From assembly GCA_964609085.1 (NCBI GenBank), contig CAZSRZ010000055.1, positions 1 through 33,514 on the forward strand: a stretch of DNA of 33,514 bases, written 5' to 3'. Both the position numbers and the translations under genes were made by a program. Positions 24,323 through 32,127 of the stretch are shown here, piece after piece. Source of the stretch: JANPLG01 sp964609085. Lineage in GTDB: Bacteria > Armatimonadota > SYMT01. Each line of letters starts with the position of its first letter. Position 1 is the stretch's first letter. The notes below the pieces were generated by a model, which saw nothing but the letters and a program-made list of their open reading frames with translations, was not told the DNA's origin and did not search any database.

Positions 24323-25246
24323 ATGCGGACCCGCAAGATCGGTTCACTCGACGTTCCTGTTGTTGGGCTCGGCTGCAACAACTTCGGCGGACGCCTGGAC
24401 GCCACGGAGACGGCCGCGGTGCTGGACGCCGCCATTGATGCCGGCGTCACCTTTCTCGACACGGCGGACATCTACGGCGCTACCCGCAGCGAAGAGTACA
24501 TGGGGCAGGCTCTGGTCGGTCGGCGCGATCGAGTGCTGTTGGCCACGAAGTTCGGCGGCCGCATCGATGAGGAGCGCAAGGGCGCCCGGCCCGATTACGT
24601 GCGCCGGGCCGTGGAGGCCAGCCTGCAGCGGTTGCGGACGGATCGCATCGATCTCTATCAACTCCACACCCCGGACCCGGAGACCCCCATCGCCGATACC
24701 CTTGGGGCACTCAACGACCTGGTGGTCGCCGGCAAGGTGCGGGAAATCGGCTGCTCCAACTTCAGCGTTGCACAGATCCGCGAGGGGGAAGTGGCCGCTC
24801 CGGGTGCCAGGTTCGTCAGTGTGCAGAACAACTACAGCCTGCTGCAACGCGACCCGGAAACCGATGGCGTGCTGGCGGAGTGCGACGCTCGCAGCCTCGC
24901 CTTCCTTCCCTACTTCCCACTGGCTAGCGGCTTGCTGACCGGGAAGTACCGACGCGGCTCGGCACGCCCCGAAGGGACCCGTCTTGCGGACGCGGCTACC
25001 TACGCGCGATTCGGATCGGAAACTCGCGAGCGGCAGGTCGAGGCACTCATCGCCTTCGCCGAAGACCGGGGTCGCACGCTGCTGGAACTCGCCTTCGGCT
25101 GGCTGCTCTCGCGCCCTGCTGTCGCATCCGTCATCGCGGGGGCAACCCGGCCCGCTCAAGTCCGCCTGAATGCCGCATCGATTGGATGGGAGCTCAGCCC
25201 GACCGAGCTGGCAGAGATCGACTCGTTGCTCGCGTCCGTCTCGTAG
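24323..25246 (+). CDS. Aldo/keto reductase
   Basis: A 307-aa NAD(P)H-dependent oxidoreductase of the aldo/keto reductase superfamily. It folds as a TIM barrel and reduces carbonyl groups in the cytoplasm. The catalytic tetrad is present as D46 and Y51 (FLDTADIYG), K76 (LATKFGG) and H115 (LYQLHTPD). Cofactor-site motifs include IGCSNFSVAQ, the FLPYFPLASGLLTGKY loop and the C-terminal VASVIAGATRPAQVRLNA, which usually binds the adenosine phosphate. Length is normal. ATG 24323 has GGAGG at 24312-24316. The gene is divergent from the macroglobulin gene, and its physiological substrate is unknown. It need not be functionally tied to the following cluster. Confidence 0.92.
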   Translation: MRTRKIGSLDVPVVGLGCNNFGGRLDATETAAVLDAAIDAGVTFLDTADIYGATRSEEYMGQALVGRRDRVLLATKFGGRIDEERKGARPDYVRRAVEASLQRLRTDRIDLYQLHTPDPETPIADTLGALNDLVVAGKVREIGCSNFSVAQIREGEVAAPGARFVSVQNNYSLLQRDPETDGVLAECDARSLAFLPYFPLASGLLTGKYRRGSARPEGTRLADAATYARFGSETRERQVEALIAFAEDRGRTLLELAFGWLLSRPAVASVIAGATRPAQVRLNAASIGWELSPTELAEIDSLLASVS

Positions 25247-25305
25247 CCGCGCGTCCGCCGGGCCAGCGAGTTACCCGCGACTTCCCCCCTCGCGCGGCGT
25301 CCTGA

Positions 25306-25333
25306 GTGAGGGAGAAACGAAGGGGACCCTCAC
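25306..25333 (+). promoter_or_regulatory. Hairpin displaying the ribosome-binding site
   Basis: GTGAGGG (25306-25312) and CCCTCAC (25327-25333) pair perfectly over 7 bp and end one base before the ATG at 25335. The 14-base loop contains GAAGGGG, the most likely Shine-Dalgarno sequence. Such a structure could tune translation of the thioredoxin-like gene and the genes coupled to it. Regulation is inferred from the geometry only. Confidence 0.35.
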
Positions 25334-25334
25334 C

Positions 25335-26348
25335 ATGAATCGTCAGACGTCGTTTGCCGCCGCTCTCGTGACCGCCGCCCTGGTGGCGGGGGGCGCTGCG
25401 CACGCCCAGGATGCCGTCTTCTCGGGACCGCAGCCCGGGGAGAAGCTGCCGTCGTTCCGAGGCCTGGCCGTCGGAGGGACCGACGCCGGCAAGGAAGTAG
25501 ATCCCGTGGCGCGCTTGAGCGGGCGGGCGGGGATGATCGTCTTCGTGCACGCGGTCGAGCGCTCCACTGCACCGTTGATGACGGTGCTGGATCAGTACGC
25601 GGCGGAGTGCAAGGAGAAACTTGGGGCCTCCTACGTGTTTCTGGGTGCCGATCGACTGATGTTGGAGCAGCGGGTGCCGCTCATCAGCCGTTCACTGCAG
25701 ATCCGGAGTGGGCTGTTCATCTCCCTCGACGGGGCTGAAGGTCCCGGACAGTACGGACTCAACAGCAAGTGCATGCTCACCATCCTGCTCGCTCGCGATG
25801 GCAAGGTGGTCAGCAACTTCGCCCTGACCCAGCCCGGCATCGCCGATGCCCCGCGAGTGCTCCAGGCCATGGCGACGCTTGTGGGCGATCCCAAGCCGCC
25901 GACTGCCGAGGAACTCCGGGCCCGCCGCATGGCCGGCACTGGCCGCGACGCGCCCGCCCGACCCGCAGCCACGTTTGATCTGCAGACCGAGGAAGGGTTG
26001 CGCGCCGCTGTCCGCAGCCTTCTCGATGAGGTGAAAACCCTCAGGGAGGAAATCGCCCGACTGAAAGGCCAGCCGACGCCCGCAGCACCCCCCGCCAGAC
26101 CGGGCAACCTCCCCGGAGCTGCCCCGACCGATCCGCAGCTCCTCTCTCTGCTGCGCGCCTTCATCCAGCAGTCCAATGACAACGCGACCGTCGATCGAAT
26201 CCTGAAGGAAGTGGATGAGTACGTGAAAGGGAAGGCGGACCTGACGAAACAGGCGTATGACGGGTGGATCCGGGTGCTGGCACTGAAGTACGGCACCGAG
26301 TACGCGCAGAAGACCGGGACGACCTTTGTGGAGCGCTGGAAGCGCTGA
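25335..26348 (+). CDS. Secreted thioredoxin-fold-like protein without CxxC
   Basis: A 337-aa exported protein with a clear signal peptide (SFAAALVTAALVAGGAAHAQ). Residues about 30-190 resemble a redoxin/AhpC-TSA domain: PGEKLPSFRGLAVGG, a hydrophobic strand GMIVFVHAVERSTAPL where the active-site CxxC would sit, YVFLGAD, and ILLARDGKVVSNFALTQPG. The CxxC is replaced by a Val-Glu-Arg-Ser segment, so disulfide chemistry is unlikely. A short coiled coil (LLDEVKTLREEIARLKGQ) and a Pro/Ala-rich linker lead to a helical C-terminal region (about 270-337). The stop is 2 nt before the start of PSD1 copy C, so both are co-translated. The fold assignment is moderate and the role unknown. Confidence 0.78.
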   Translation: MNRQTSFAAALVTAALVAGGAAHAQDAVFSGPQPGEKLPSFRGLAVGGTDAGKEVDPVARLSGRAGMIVFVHAVERSTAPLMTVLDQYAAECKEKLGASYVFLGADRLMLEQRVPLISRSLQIRSGLFISLDGAEGPGQYGLNSKCMLTILLARDGKVVSNFALTQPGIADAPRVLQAMATLVGDPKPPTAEELRARRMAGTGRDAPARPAATFDLQTEEGLRAAVRSLLDEVKTLREEIARLKGQPTPAAPPARPGNLPGAAPTDPQLLSLLRAFIQQSNDNATVDRILKEVDEYVKGKADLTKQAYDGWIRVLALKYGTEYAQKTGTTFVERWKR

Positions 26349-26350
26349 CC

Positions 26351-28447
26351 GTGCTCGTCCTCTGGTATGCGGTGATGCTGGCAGCGCCAGCCGCGGCTGG
26401 CGTACCGGCCGGCCGGTCGGTCGACTTCGCGACCGAGGTCGTGCCGATTCTGACCCGTGCCGGGTGCAATAGCGGTACGTGCCACGGTGCCGCCATCGGT
26501 CGAGGGGGCTTCCGGCTGAGCCTTCTCGGGTCCGAACCGGAGGTCGATTTCGATCGCATCACGCGCGAGCGGGGGGGACGTCGGGTGCAGTCCGGCGCAC
26601 CCGACAGCAGCCTCGTCTTGATGAAGGCGTCCGGCGTGGTGGCCCACGGCGGGGGGGTTCGACTGCGCCGCGACAGCGGCGACTACCGGGTGCTGCGTGA
26701 CTGGGTCGCCAGCGGCGCGGGATCCGGAGGCTACCGCAAAGCGCTCGCGGAGCTGACGATTACCCCAGAGGAGGCCTGGCTTCCGAAGCCGGGGGCCAGC
26801 ACCCCGATCCGTGTCATGGCACGATTCTCCGACGGCGAAGTTCGTGACGTCACCCGCCTGGCGCTGCTCTCCACTAATGACGACTCGGTCGCCGAGGTAG
26901 GCGATGGCGGCGTGATTACCGCCCGTCGCCCCGGGGTGACCAGCGTGATGGTGCGCTTCCTTGGAGAGGTCGGAAGCGTGCGGGTCGCATCTCCCTTCGG
27001 ACCGGCACTACCCAAACCAGCGCCCGCCGATAATCCCGTGGATCGGGTGCTCTTCCCGGAACTCGCCCGGCTGGGCCTACCGGCGTCAGCCCCCGTGGAC
27101 GATGCCGGATTCCTGCGTCGACTTCACCTTGACGCGCTGGGCACGCTGCCCTCTGCGAAGGAGGTCCGCGCTGCGCTGGTCGACCGGCGGCCCGATCGGC
27201 GCCGTCGCTGGATTGAGGCGGCACTCGCACGACCGGAGTTCATCACCTGCTGGACCGGGCGATTTGCGAGCCTTCTGGGCATCGAACCCGCGCGACAGGG
27301 GAGTTTCGCCGCCGCCTACCACGGATGGCTGCGCTCGCGTCTCGCAAACAATGGGTCGTTGGAGGAACTGGTCATCGCCTTGGTCAGGGCTAGGGAGACC
27401 GAGCCGCCTAGCGGATTTTACCGCGCCGAAGCAGACCCCCGGGATCTGGGCGAGAGCTTCAGCCGCAGCCTGCTCGGCATCCGGTTGGAGTGCGCACGGT
27501 GCCACAACCATCCCTACGATCGCTGGTCCCAGACCGATTACCACGCCTTCGCGGCCCTTTTCGCGCGGGTCCGGCGCGACGGTGACCGGATCATCACCGC
27601 CTCCGTGGGGGAGGTGGAGCACCCACGAACCCGGCACCCTGTCCCGCCGCGAGCGTTGGGGATGCCCGAGTCGTTCGATACGCCGACTGACCGACGCGAA
27701 CTGCTCACCGTCTGGCTCAAGGGTCCCGGCCGCCCACTTCTGGCTCGCTCGCTGGTCAACCGGATCTGGCGCCACCTGATGGGCAGAGGGCTGGTAGAGC
27801 CGGTCGACGACCTGCGTCAGGGCAATCCGCCGCTTCATCCCCGTTTGCTTCAGGAACTGACCTCGACGTGCTTGCAGAGCGACTTCAACTTGCGCTCACT
27901 CGTTCGCGCCATCGTCTCATCTCGGGCCTACGGGCTTGAAAGCCGCGCGGTACCCGGCAATCGGGCAGACCAGCAACTCTTTTCCCACTACCTCACTCGG
28001 CCGCTTTCGGGTGCTGTGCTGGCCGATGCGCTTGCCCGTGCAACCGGCGTACCAGATCTCTTTCCGGGCCAGCCGGCCGGCACCACCGCGCAGTCCCTGG
28101 TGGATCCTCGCACGCCGTCCGAGCCGCTCGACGCGCTCGGTCGCTGCCGCCGGGGTGATGCCTGCGACGCCGCTCCCGCCGGTCCCGGCCTTCGGGGCGC
28201 ACTCTACCTCTTGAACAACGCCGTCCTTCAAGAGAAGCTTTCTACAGGAATCGTCGCCTCGCTTGCGAACTCCCCGTTGGAAGCCGCCGTCGAAGAACTC
28301 ACCTTGCGCACCCTTTCCCGTCTGCCCTCCCCCGAGGAGCGAGACAGGTGGCGCAAGTTCCTGGCCGGCAGATCCGACCGGAAAGAGGCGCTGGAAGATT
28401 TGCTCTGGGCGCTCATCAACTCGCGCGAATTCGCCTTCAACCACTAG
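26351..28447 (+). CDS. PSCyt-type exported protein with Ig-like, DUF1549 and DUF1553 domains, copy C
   Basis: A 698-aa PSD1-type protein. GTG 26351 starts a short signal peptide (LVLWYAVMLAAPAAAG). The heme-type module reads GCNSGTCHGAA, a C-x4-CH pattern (C39, C44, H45), not C-x2-CH. This is followed by the GGFRLSLLGSEPE segment seen in this subfamily. A bacterial Ig-like (BIG_2) domain follows at about residues 140-215 (RVMARFSDGEVRDVT; VITARRPGVTSVMVRFLG). DUF1549 includes ECARCHNHPYDRWSQ (C381-H385), and DUF1553 starts near 435 (DRRELLTVWLKGPGRPLLAR). The end LINSREFAFNH parallels copies A and B. It is clearly a different subtype from A and B. DUF1501 C follows after 41 nt. Function is unknown. 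Confidence 0.9.
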   Translation: MLVLWYAVMLAAPAAAGVPAGRSVDFATEVVPILTRAGCNSGTCHGAAIGRGGFRLSLLGSEPEVDFDRITRERGGRRVQSGAPDSSLVLMKASGVVAHGGGVRLRRDSGDYRVLRDWVASGAGSGGYRKALAELTITPEEAWLPKPGASTPIRVMARFSDGEVRDVTRLALLSTNDDSVAEVGDGGVITARRPGVTSVMVRFLGEVGSVRVASPFGPALPKPAPADNPVDRVLFPELARLGLPASAPVDDAGFLRRLHLDALGTLPSAKEVRAALVDRRPDRRRRWIEAALARPEFITCWTGRFASLLGIEPARQGSFAAAYHGWLRSRLANNGSLEELVIALVRARETEPPSGFYRAEADPRDLGESFSRSLLGIRLECARCHNHPYDRWSQTDYHAFAALFARVRRDGDRIITASVGEVEHPRTRHPVPPRALGMPESFDTPTDRRELLTVWLKGPGRPLLARSLVNRIWRHLMGRGLVEPVDDLRQGNPPLHPRLLQELTSTCLQSDFNLRSLVRAIVSSRAYGLESRAVPGNRADQQLFSHYLTRPLSGAVLADALARATGVPDLFPGQPAGTTAQSLVDPRTPSEPLDALGRCRRGDACDAAPAGPGLRGALYLLNNAVLQEKLSTGIVASLANSPLEAAVEELTLRTLSRLPSPEERDRWRKFLAGRSDRKEALEDLLWALINSREFAFNH

Positions 28448-28488
28448 CACATCGGACCCATGACCCGCCACCCCAAGGACCCGCGCCG

Positions 28489-29796
28489 ATGAATCCTGAC
28501 CGACGCTGCGACGGAATGAGCCGGCGGCAGATTCTGGTGGCCGGCGCACTCTCCCCCCTGGGGGTGACACTGGCATCATCGCTGCGGCACGCGGCCGCCC
28601 AGGGTGCTCGACGGGACACCCGCTGCCTGCTGATCTGGCTGGACGGCGGACCCTCCCACATGGACACCTTCGACCCAAAGCCGGAAGCGCCCGTGGAGGT
28701 CCGTGGCCCGTTCGGGGTGGTCGAGAGCAGCGTGCCCGGGGTCCGGATCTGTGAACACCTGCCCCTGGTGGCTCGCCAGATGCATCGGATGACACTGGTT
28801 CGCTCGCTCACCCACGAGTTCGGCAATCATCCGACAGGCAGCCAGTATCTACTCACCGGTAACCGGCCGTCGCCCGCGCTGGAGCATCCCAGCATGGGTA
28901 GCGTGCTGGCCTCGCTCACGTCGGCGGGTTCAGCTCTGCCGCCCTACATTGCCATCCCGGACGCCGTTGCCGCCGCCGGACCCGGGTTCCTCTCATCCGC
29001 TTTTGCTCCGTTCGCCCCTGGCGATGATCCCTCGCGTCCCGGATTCAAGGTCCGCGATCTCTCCCCGCACATCGCCGTCACGGCGGCTCGGCTGCGAGAC
29101 CGACGTGAACTGCTGCGGGATCTGGACGAGAAAGCAGGGCGTGTCGATTCCGGCGTGGCCACGGAAGGCCGCGATCAGCATTTCGCCCAGGCACTGCGGC
29201 TGATGACCTCACCCGAGGCCCGGGCGGCTTTCGACCTCGGCCGTGAAGCCCCGGCGGTGCGCGAGCGCTACGGCCGGAGTCGCATCGGTGCAAGCTGCCT
29301 GCTCGGGCGGAGGCTCTTGGAGGCGGGCTCCCGCTTCGTGACCGTGATCGACAACGGCTGGGACCACCATCAGCAGCTCGCCCGGGTGCTGCCCGACGCT
29401 CAGTTTCCCGGTAGCGGCAAGCTGCCCTCGCTCGATCGCGCTGTGTCCGCGCTGGTCACCGACCTCGCCGATCGAGGGCAGCTCGACCGGACGCTGGTGG
29501 TGCTGATGGGCGAGTTTGGACGGACGCCCAAGCTGAATAGTCAGGGCGGACGCGACCACTGGCCACGCGCCGGCTTCGTACTGCTTGCGGGGGGCGGCAC
29601 CCCCGCGGGCGTTGTTATTGGCGCCACCGACACGCACGGCGAGGCTCCCGTCGCCGACGCGGCCTCCCCGGAGGACCTCGCTTTCACCGTCCTCTCCCTG
29701 CTCGGCGTGGATCCGAAGGCGGCCCTGCGAACCCCAGATGGCCGGCCGGTCCCTTCCGTGAACGGCGGGCGGATGCTGCCCGGCATCAAGATCTAG
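28489..29796 (+). CDS. DUF1501 family Tat-exported protein, copy C
   Basis: A 435-aa DUF1501 protein, shorter than copies A and B. The twin-arginine signal is MSRRQILVAGALSPLGVTLA, preceded by nine polar residues, so ATG 28516 is an alternative start. Motifs are LLIWLDGGPSHMDTFDPKPE, RSLTHEFGNHPTGSQYLLTG, RRLLEAGSRFVTVIDNGWDHH, MGEFGRTPKLNSQGGRDHWP and VLLAGGGTPAGVVIGATD. The HEFGNHPTGSQY and NGWDHH segments belong to the subtype usually paired with C-x4-CH PSD1 proteins, so the pair probably evolved together; this is inference. The WD40 gene follows 8 nt after the stop. The His and Asp residues suggest a metal-dependent hydrolase-like fold, with unknown substrate. Confidence 0.9.
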   Translation: MNPDRRCDGMSRRQILVAGALSPLGVTLASSLRHAAAQGARRDTRCLLIWLDGGPSHMDTFDPKPEAPVEVRGPFGVVESSVPGVRICEHLPLVARQMHRMTLVRSLTHEFGNHPTGSQYLLTGNRPSPALEHPSMGSVLASLTSAGSALPPYIAIPDAVAAAGPGFLSSAFAPFAPGDDPSRPGFKVRDLSPHIAVTAARLRDRRELLRDLDEKAGRVDSGVATEGRDQHFAQALRLMTSPEARAAFDLGREAPAVRERYGRSRIGASCLLGRRLLEAGSRFVTVIDNGWDHHQQLARVLPDAQFPGSGKLPSLDRAVSALVTDLADRGQLDRTLVVLMGEFGRTPKLNSQGGRDHWPRAGFVLLAGGGTPAGVVIGATDTHGEAPVADAASPEDLAFTVLSLLGVDPKAALRTPDGRPVPSVNGGRMLPGIKI

Positions 29797-29804
29797 ATCT
29801 CTAG

Positions 29805-30809
29805 ATGAGTGCCGCTCTGGACCGTCGGCGATTGCTCGTCGCCGCCCTGGCGGCCCCGATCGGCACGGCCAGCGCGGCCCCGGTCACCCCCATCCGCGCG
29901 ATCGCGTTTTCCCCGGACAGCAAGGACGTGCTCTGGCCGGTCCCCGGCGCCATCGAGGTGCATCCGGTCGCCGGCGGTCCGCCGCGGCGGCTACCCTGCC
30001 GGTTGCCGCAGGTGAGGCGTCTGCAGTTCACGCCGGACGGTCAGTTGCTCCTGGCGGCGGGTGGGCTTCCGGGCGTTAGTGCTGGCCTGGCCGTCTATGC
30101 GTGGCCGGGAGCCTCGGCCAGCTACCCCCCCATCGTTGGTTCCGATCGGATCGAAGCCCTGGCCTGCGACTTTGTCGGCGAGCGGGCGGCGATAGGCGTC
30201 GCCAACGAAGTGCGTGTCTACCGGCTGACGCCCGCTGGGCCAGCGGAGTTGCTCCGCCGGCTAACTACCCACACGGCACCGGTGTCGGGGGTGGCGTGGA
30301 GCCCGGACGGCTCCCTCCTGCTGTCCGCGGGGCTGGATCGAACCCTGCGAGTCTGGGATGGTGTCGGCTACGGGCTCCTGCGCACGCTCACCAACCACAC
30401 GGACGCCGTGAACGACCTGGCGTGCGACCCGGACCGCAAGGCGGTCATCACCTGCGCCACAGGGGCGGATGACGGCACCTTCCGGCTGTGGCAGCCGGGA
30501 ATCGGGCGCATGGTGCGCATCGACCGGGTGGACGCCGGCGCGGTGCTCTCGGTGGCGTTCAGTCCGGATGGGCGGCGCCTGTTCGTGGGCAGCGTGGATG
30601 GGGAGGTGCACGGTCTGGATAGGGACCAGGCCGAGCGATTGCCGGAGCGTCGGTTCGGACGAGGCTGGATTCCGGCCCTCGCCGTGAGCCCGGATGGGAC
30701 GATGTTGGCGTGCGGCAGCACCGACGGCTTCGCGGGGCTCTGGTCGCTTCAAGCGGCTCCAGGGCCGGCTACCCGCCTGAGGAGCCTCTACTCGGCGATG
30801 CCGCTGTAG
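29805..30809 (+). CDS. Exported WD40-repeat protein
   Basis: A 334-aa beta-propeller protein. The N-terminus DRRRLLVAALAAPIGTASAA looks like a Tat or Sec signal with a signal peptidase site after ASA. Repeats are visible as IRAIAFSPDSKDVLW, VRRLQFTPDGQLLLAAGG, VSGVAWSPDGSLLLSAGLDR with TLRVWD, VNDLACDPDRKAVIT with TFRLWQ, VLSVAFSPDGRRLFVGSVDG, and IPALAVSPDGTMLACGSTDG with GLWSL. This is enough for one propeller of about seven blades. WD40 proteins give a binding scaffold, here presumably for the PSD1/DUF1501 proteins encoded upstream. Its 3' end overlaps the convergent NTF2-like gene by 22 nt. Confidence 0.9.
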   Translation: MSAALDRRRLLVAALAAPIGTASAAPVTPIRAIAFSPDSKDVLWPVPGAIEVHPVAGGPPRRLPCRLPQVRRLQFTPDGQLLLAAGGLPGVSAGLAVYAWPGASASYPPIVGSDRIEALACDFVGERAAIGVANEVRVYRLTPAGPAELLRRLTTHTAPVSGVAWSPDGSLLLSAGLDRTLRVWDGVGYGLLRTLTNHTDAVNDLACDPDRKAVITCATGADDGTFRLWQPGIGRMVRIDRVDAGAVLSVAFSPDGRRLFVGSVDGEVHGLDRDQAERLPERRFGRGWIPALAVSPDGTMLACGSTDGFAGLWSLQAAPGPATRLRSLYSAMPL

Positions 30810-31291
30810 CCATCCGCGGAGGTCACCCGCCACTCTTCACCGGGGAAGAAGAGGAGGTAGTGAACCCTCTCCTTCGCCACCCGCAGCGACAACCGCACCT
30901 CCGAGTTCGCCTCCCCGCCCGCGCCACGCGCCGAGATGTCGGCGCGAAACTCCACGGTTCCAGTCCGCCCGTCCGGACCGATCTGGATGGTGATCGACTC
31001 ATCCGGGATCTCCACCGCCGTCTCGGCGTGCTCCCGGAGGTAGCGGGCGATCTGATAGCGCATCGACGTGGCGGAGAGACCGGTTGTGTCCGAATAATCT
31101 GCGGACAGGTATCGGGCAACCCCGCCGCTGTCGCGGCGCGAAGCCGCCGCCGCCGCATTCGTGAGCATCTGACGGAGTTGGTAGTCGTCCGGACCCTTCG
31201 GACGCCTGGCGTCCACCGCCCGAATGACAAACAGGGTTACGCCCGCCAGCAGGATGACCGCCGAGAGCCCGAGCACTATCCATCTGTTCAT
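30788..31291 (-). CDS. Small membrane-anchored NTF2-like protein
   Basis: A 167-aa protein with one N-terminal membrane helix (IVLGLSAVILLAGVTLFVI, about residues 4-22), so the rest should face outward. Residues about 35-165 have the shape of an NTF2/SnoaL-like (DUF4440-type) domain: a helical start LRQMLTNAAAAASRRDSGGV, ARYLSADYSD, then paired strands TGTVEFRADISARG and VRLSLRVAKERVHYLLFFPG, ending in EEWRVTSADGY. The fold call rests on pattern only, and such domains may be enzymes or binding modules. ATG 31291 is favoured over 31300 because GGGAAGG then lies at a workable distance. It is convergent with, and overlaps, the WD40 gene, and is divergent from the next gene. Confidence 0.78.
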   Translation of the reverse strand: MNRWIVLGLSAVILLAGVTLFVIRAVDARRPKGPDDYQLRQMLTNAAAAASRRDSGGVARYLSADYSDTTGLSATSMRYQIARYLREHAETAVEIPDESITIQIGPDGRTGTVEFRADISARGAGGEANSEVRLSLRVAKERVHYLLFFPGEEWRVTSADGYSGIAE

Positions 31292-31334
31292 CACACCCAT
31301 CCTTCCCGGCTCACGGCCGGACGCACGCCCACGG

Positions 31335-31955
31335 ATGACCGCTTCTACCTCACCGCTTCGCCGGGTCTCACTCCCCCTGATCGCCGTCGGCTTGCTGATC
31401 CTGGGCTTGAGTCTCGTGCGACCACCAGGCCCGCCAACCACGCCGACGCCGTCACCGACCGCTCCGCCGGCTCCGACGCCCATCCGCGCCGAGTCCCCGA
31501 ACTGGAAGGACCTGGAACCCGGGCATGGCCGGATCGCGTGGGTGGAGACGCGACTCGATCCCATTGTCGGGCCACCTGACGACCCGGCCTGGGCCCGCGA
31601 CCGCGCGGCCTGGGGGATTGCCGACGGAATCCGAACTCCCCCTTCCGCCGGGTTCGGCACCCTTCCCGGCGACCTCGCGGCCGCGTGGTTCCTGATCGTC
31701 CCGTCGCGCCTGGAGAAGGACCTGTGGCACGTCGACAAGCAACGGTCGCGGCTGGTGGACGCCGCCGGGCGGATGGATTCGCTGCCCGGCGGGACAGGGG
31801 CACTTCGTCTCCAGACCGAACGGAGCGCAGAGCCCGGGGCGCAGTATCTGTATGTGCTTGTTCCACGAAGTCGCCTCCGATCCGGCGTCCGATTGCGGGC
31901 CGTGCTCTCGCGTTTCGACGGAGGCGCCGCCCTGCCGGTGGAACTTCCCTTCTAG
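31335..31955 (+). CDS. Membrane-anchored protein of unknown function
   Basis: A 206-aa protein I do not recognise. It has a positively charged start and one membrane helix or uncleaved signal (LPLIAVGLLILGLSLV, about residues 13-28). A low-complexity Pro/Thr/Ala linker (about 29-50) probably spans the envelope. The remaining 150 residues form a soluble domain with no known motif; it includes AAWFLIVPSRLEKDLWHV, AQYLYVLVPRSRL and a terminal ALPVELPF. There are no cysteines. It is divergent from the NTF2-like gene with only 43 bp between their starts, so the two may share control. Codon use looks like that of neighbouring genes. Confidence 0.72.
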   Translation: MTASTSPLRRVSLPLIAVGLLILGLSLVRPPGPPTTPTPSPTAPPAPTPIRAESPNWKDLEPGHGRIAWVETRLDPIVGPPDDPAWARDRAAWGIADGIRTPPSAGFGTLPGDLAAAWFLIVPSRLEKDLWHVDKQRSRLVDAAGRMDSLPGGTGALRLQTERSAEPGAQYLYVLVPRSRLRSGVRLRAVLSRFDGGAALPVELPF

Positions 31956-32094
31956 GTCCCCCGGCCCCCGCAGCGCCGGTCCTTGCGAGGCCCTGTTTCA
32001 CCCAAGAATGCGATAGAAGCGGCAGCGGTTGGCCGGCCCGGGTGACCGCATCCCCGAGCGTCCTGGGAAATCGGCAGGGCAAACGGCGGCCCTG

Positions 32095-32100
32095 TAGAAT
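32095..32100 (+). promoter_or_regulatory. Weak -10-like element before the esterase
   Basis: TAGAAT matches five of six bases of the sigma-70 -10 box and lies 27 nt before ATG 32128. No -35-like sequence is found at the expected distance. If real, it would favour the 32128 start, because 32104 would then lie almost at the transcript start. Confidence 0.2.
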
Positions 32101-32127
32101 GAGATGAAAACTCTCGGAGACGCCAGC

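Noticed and set aside
24097..24324. Possible 75-codon minus-strand gene just upstream of the macroglobulin gene
   Set aside because: Composition is not absurd, but there is no ribosome site or recognised motif. Its ATG overlaps the aldo/keto reductase start, and the palindrome at 24126-24140 lies inside it, so a regulatory region is the simpler reading.
29789..29808. AGATCTAGATCTCTAGAT palindromic sequence between DUF1501 C and WD40
   Set aside because: It is AT-rich for this region and eye-catching, but spans only the stop codon, an 8-nt gap and a start codon. Short overlapping CTAG and AGATCT repeats are enough to explain it.
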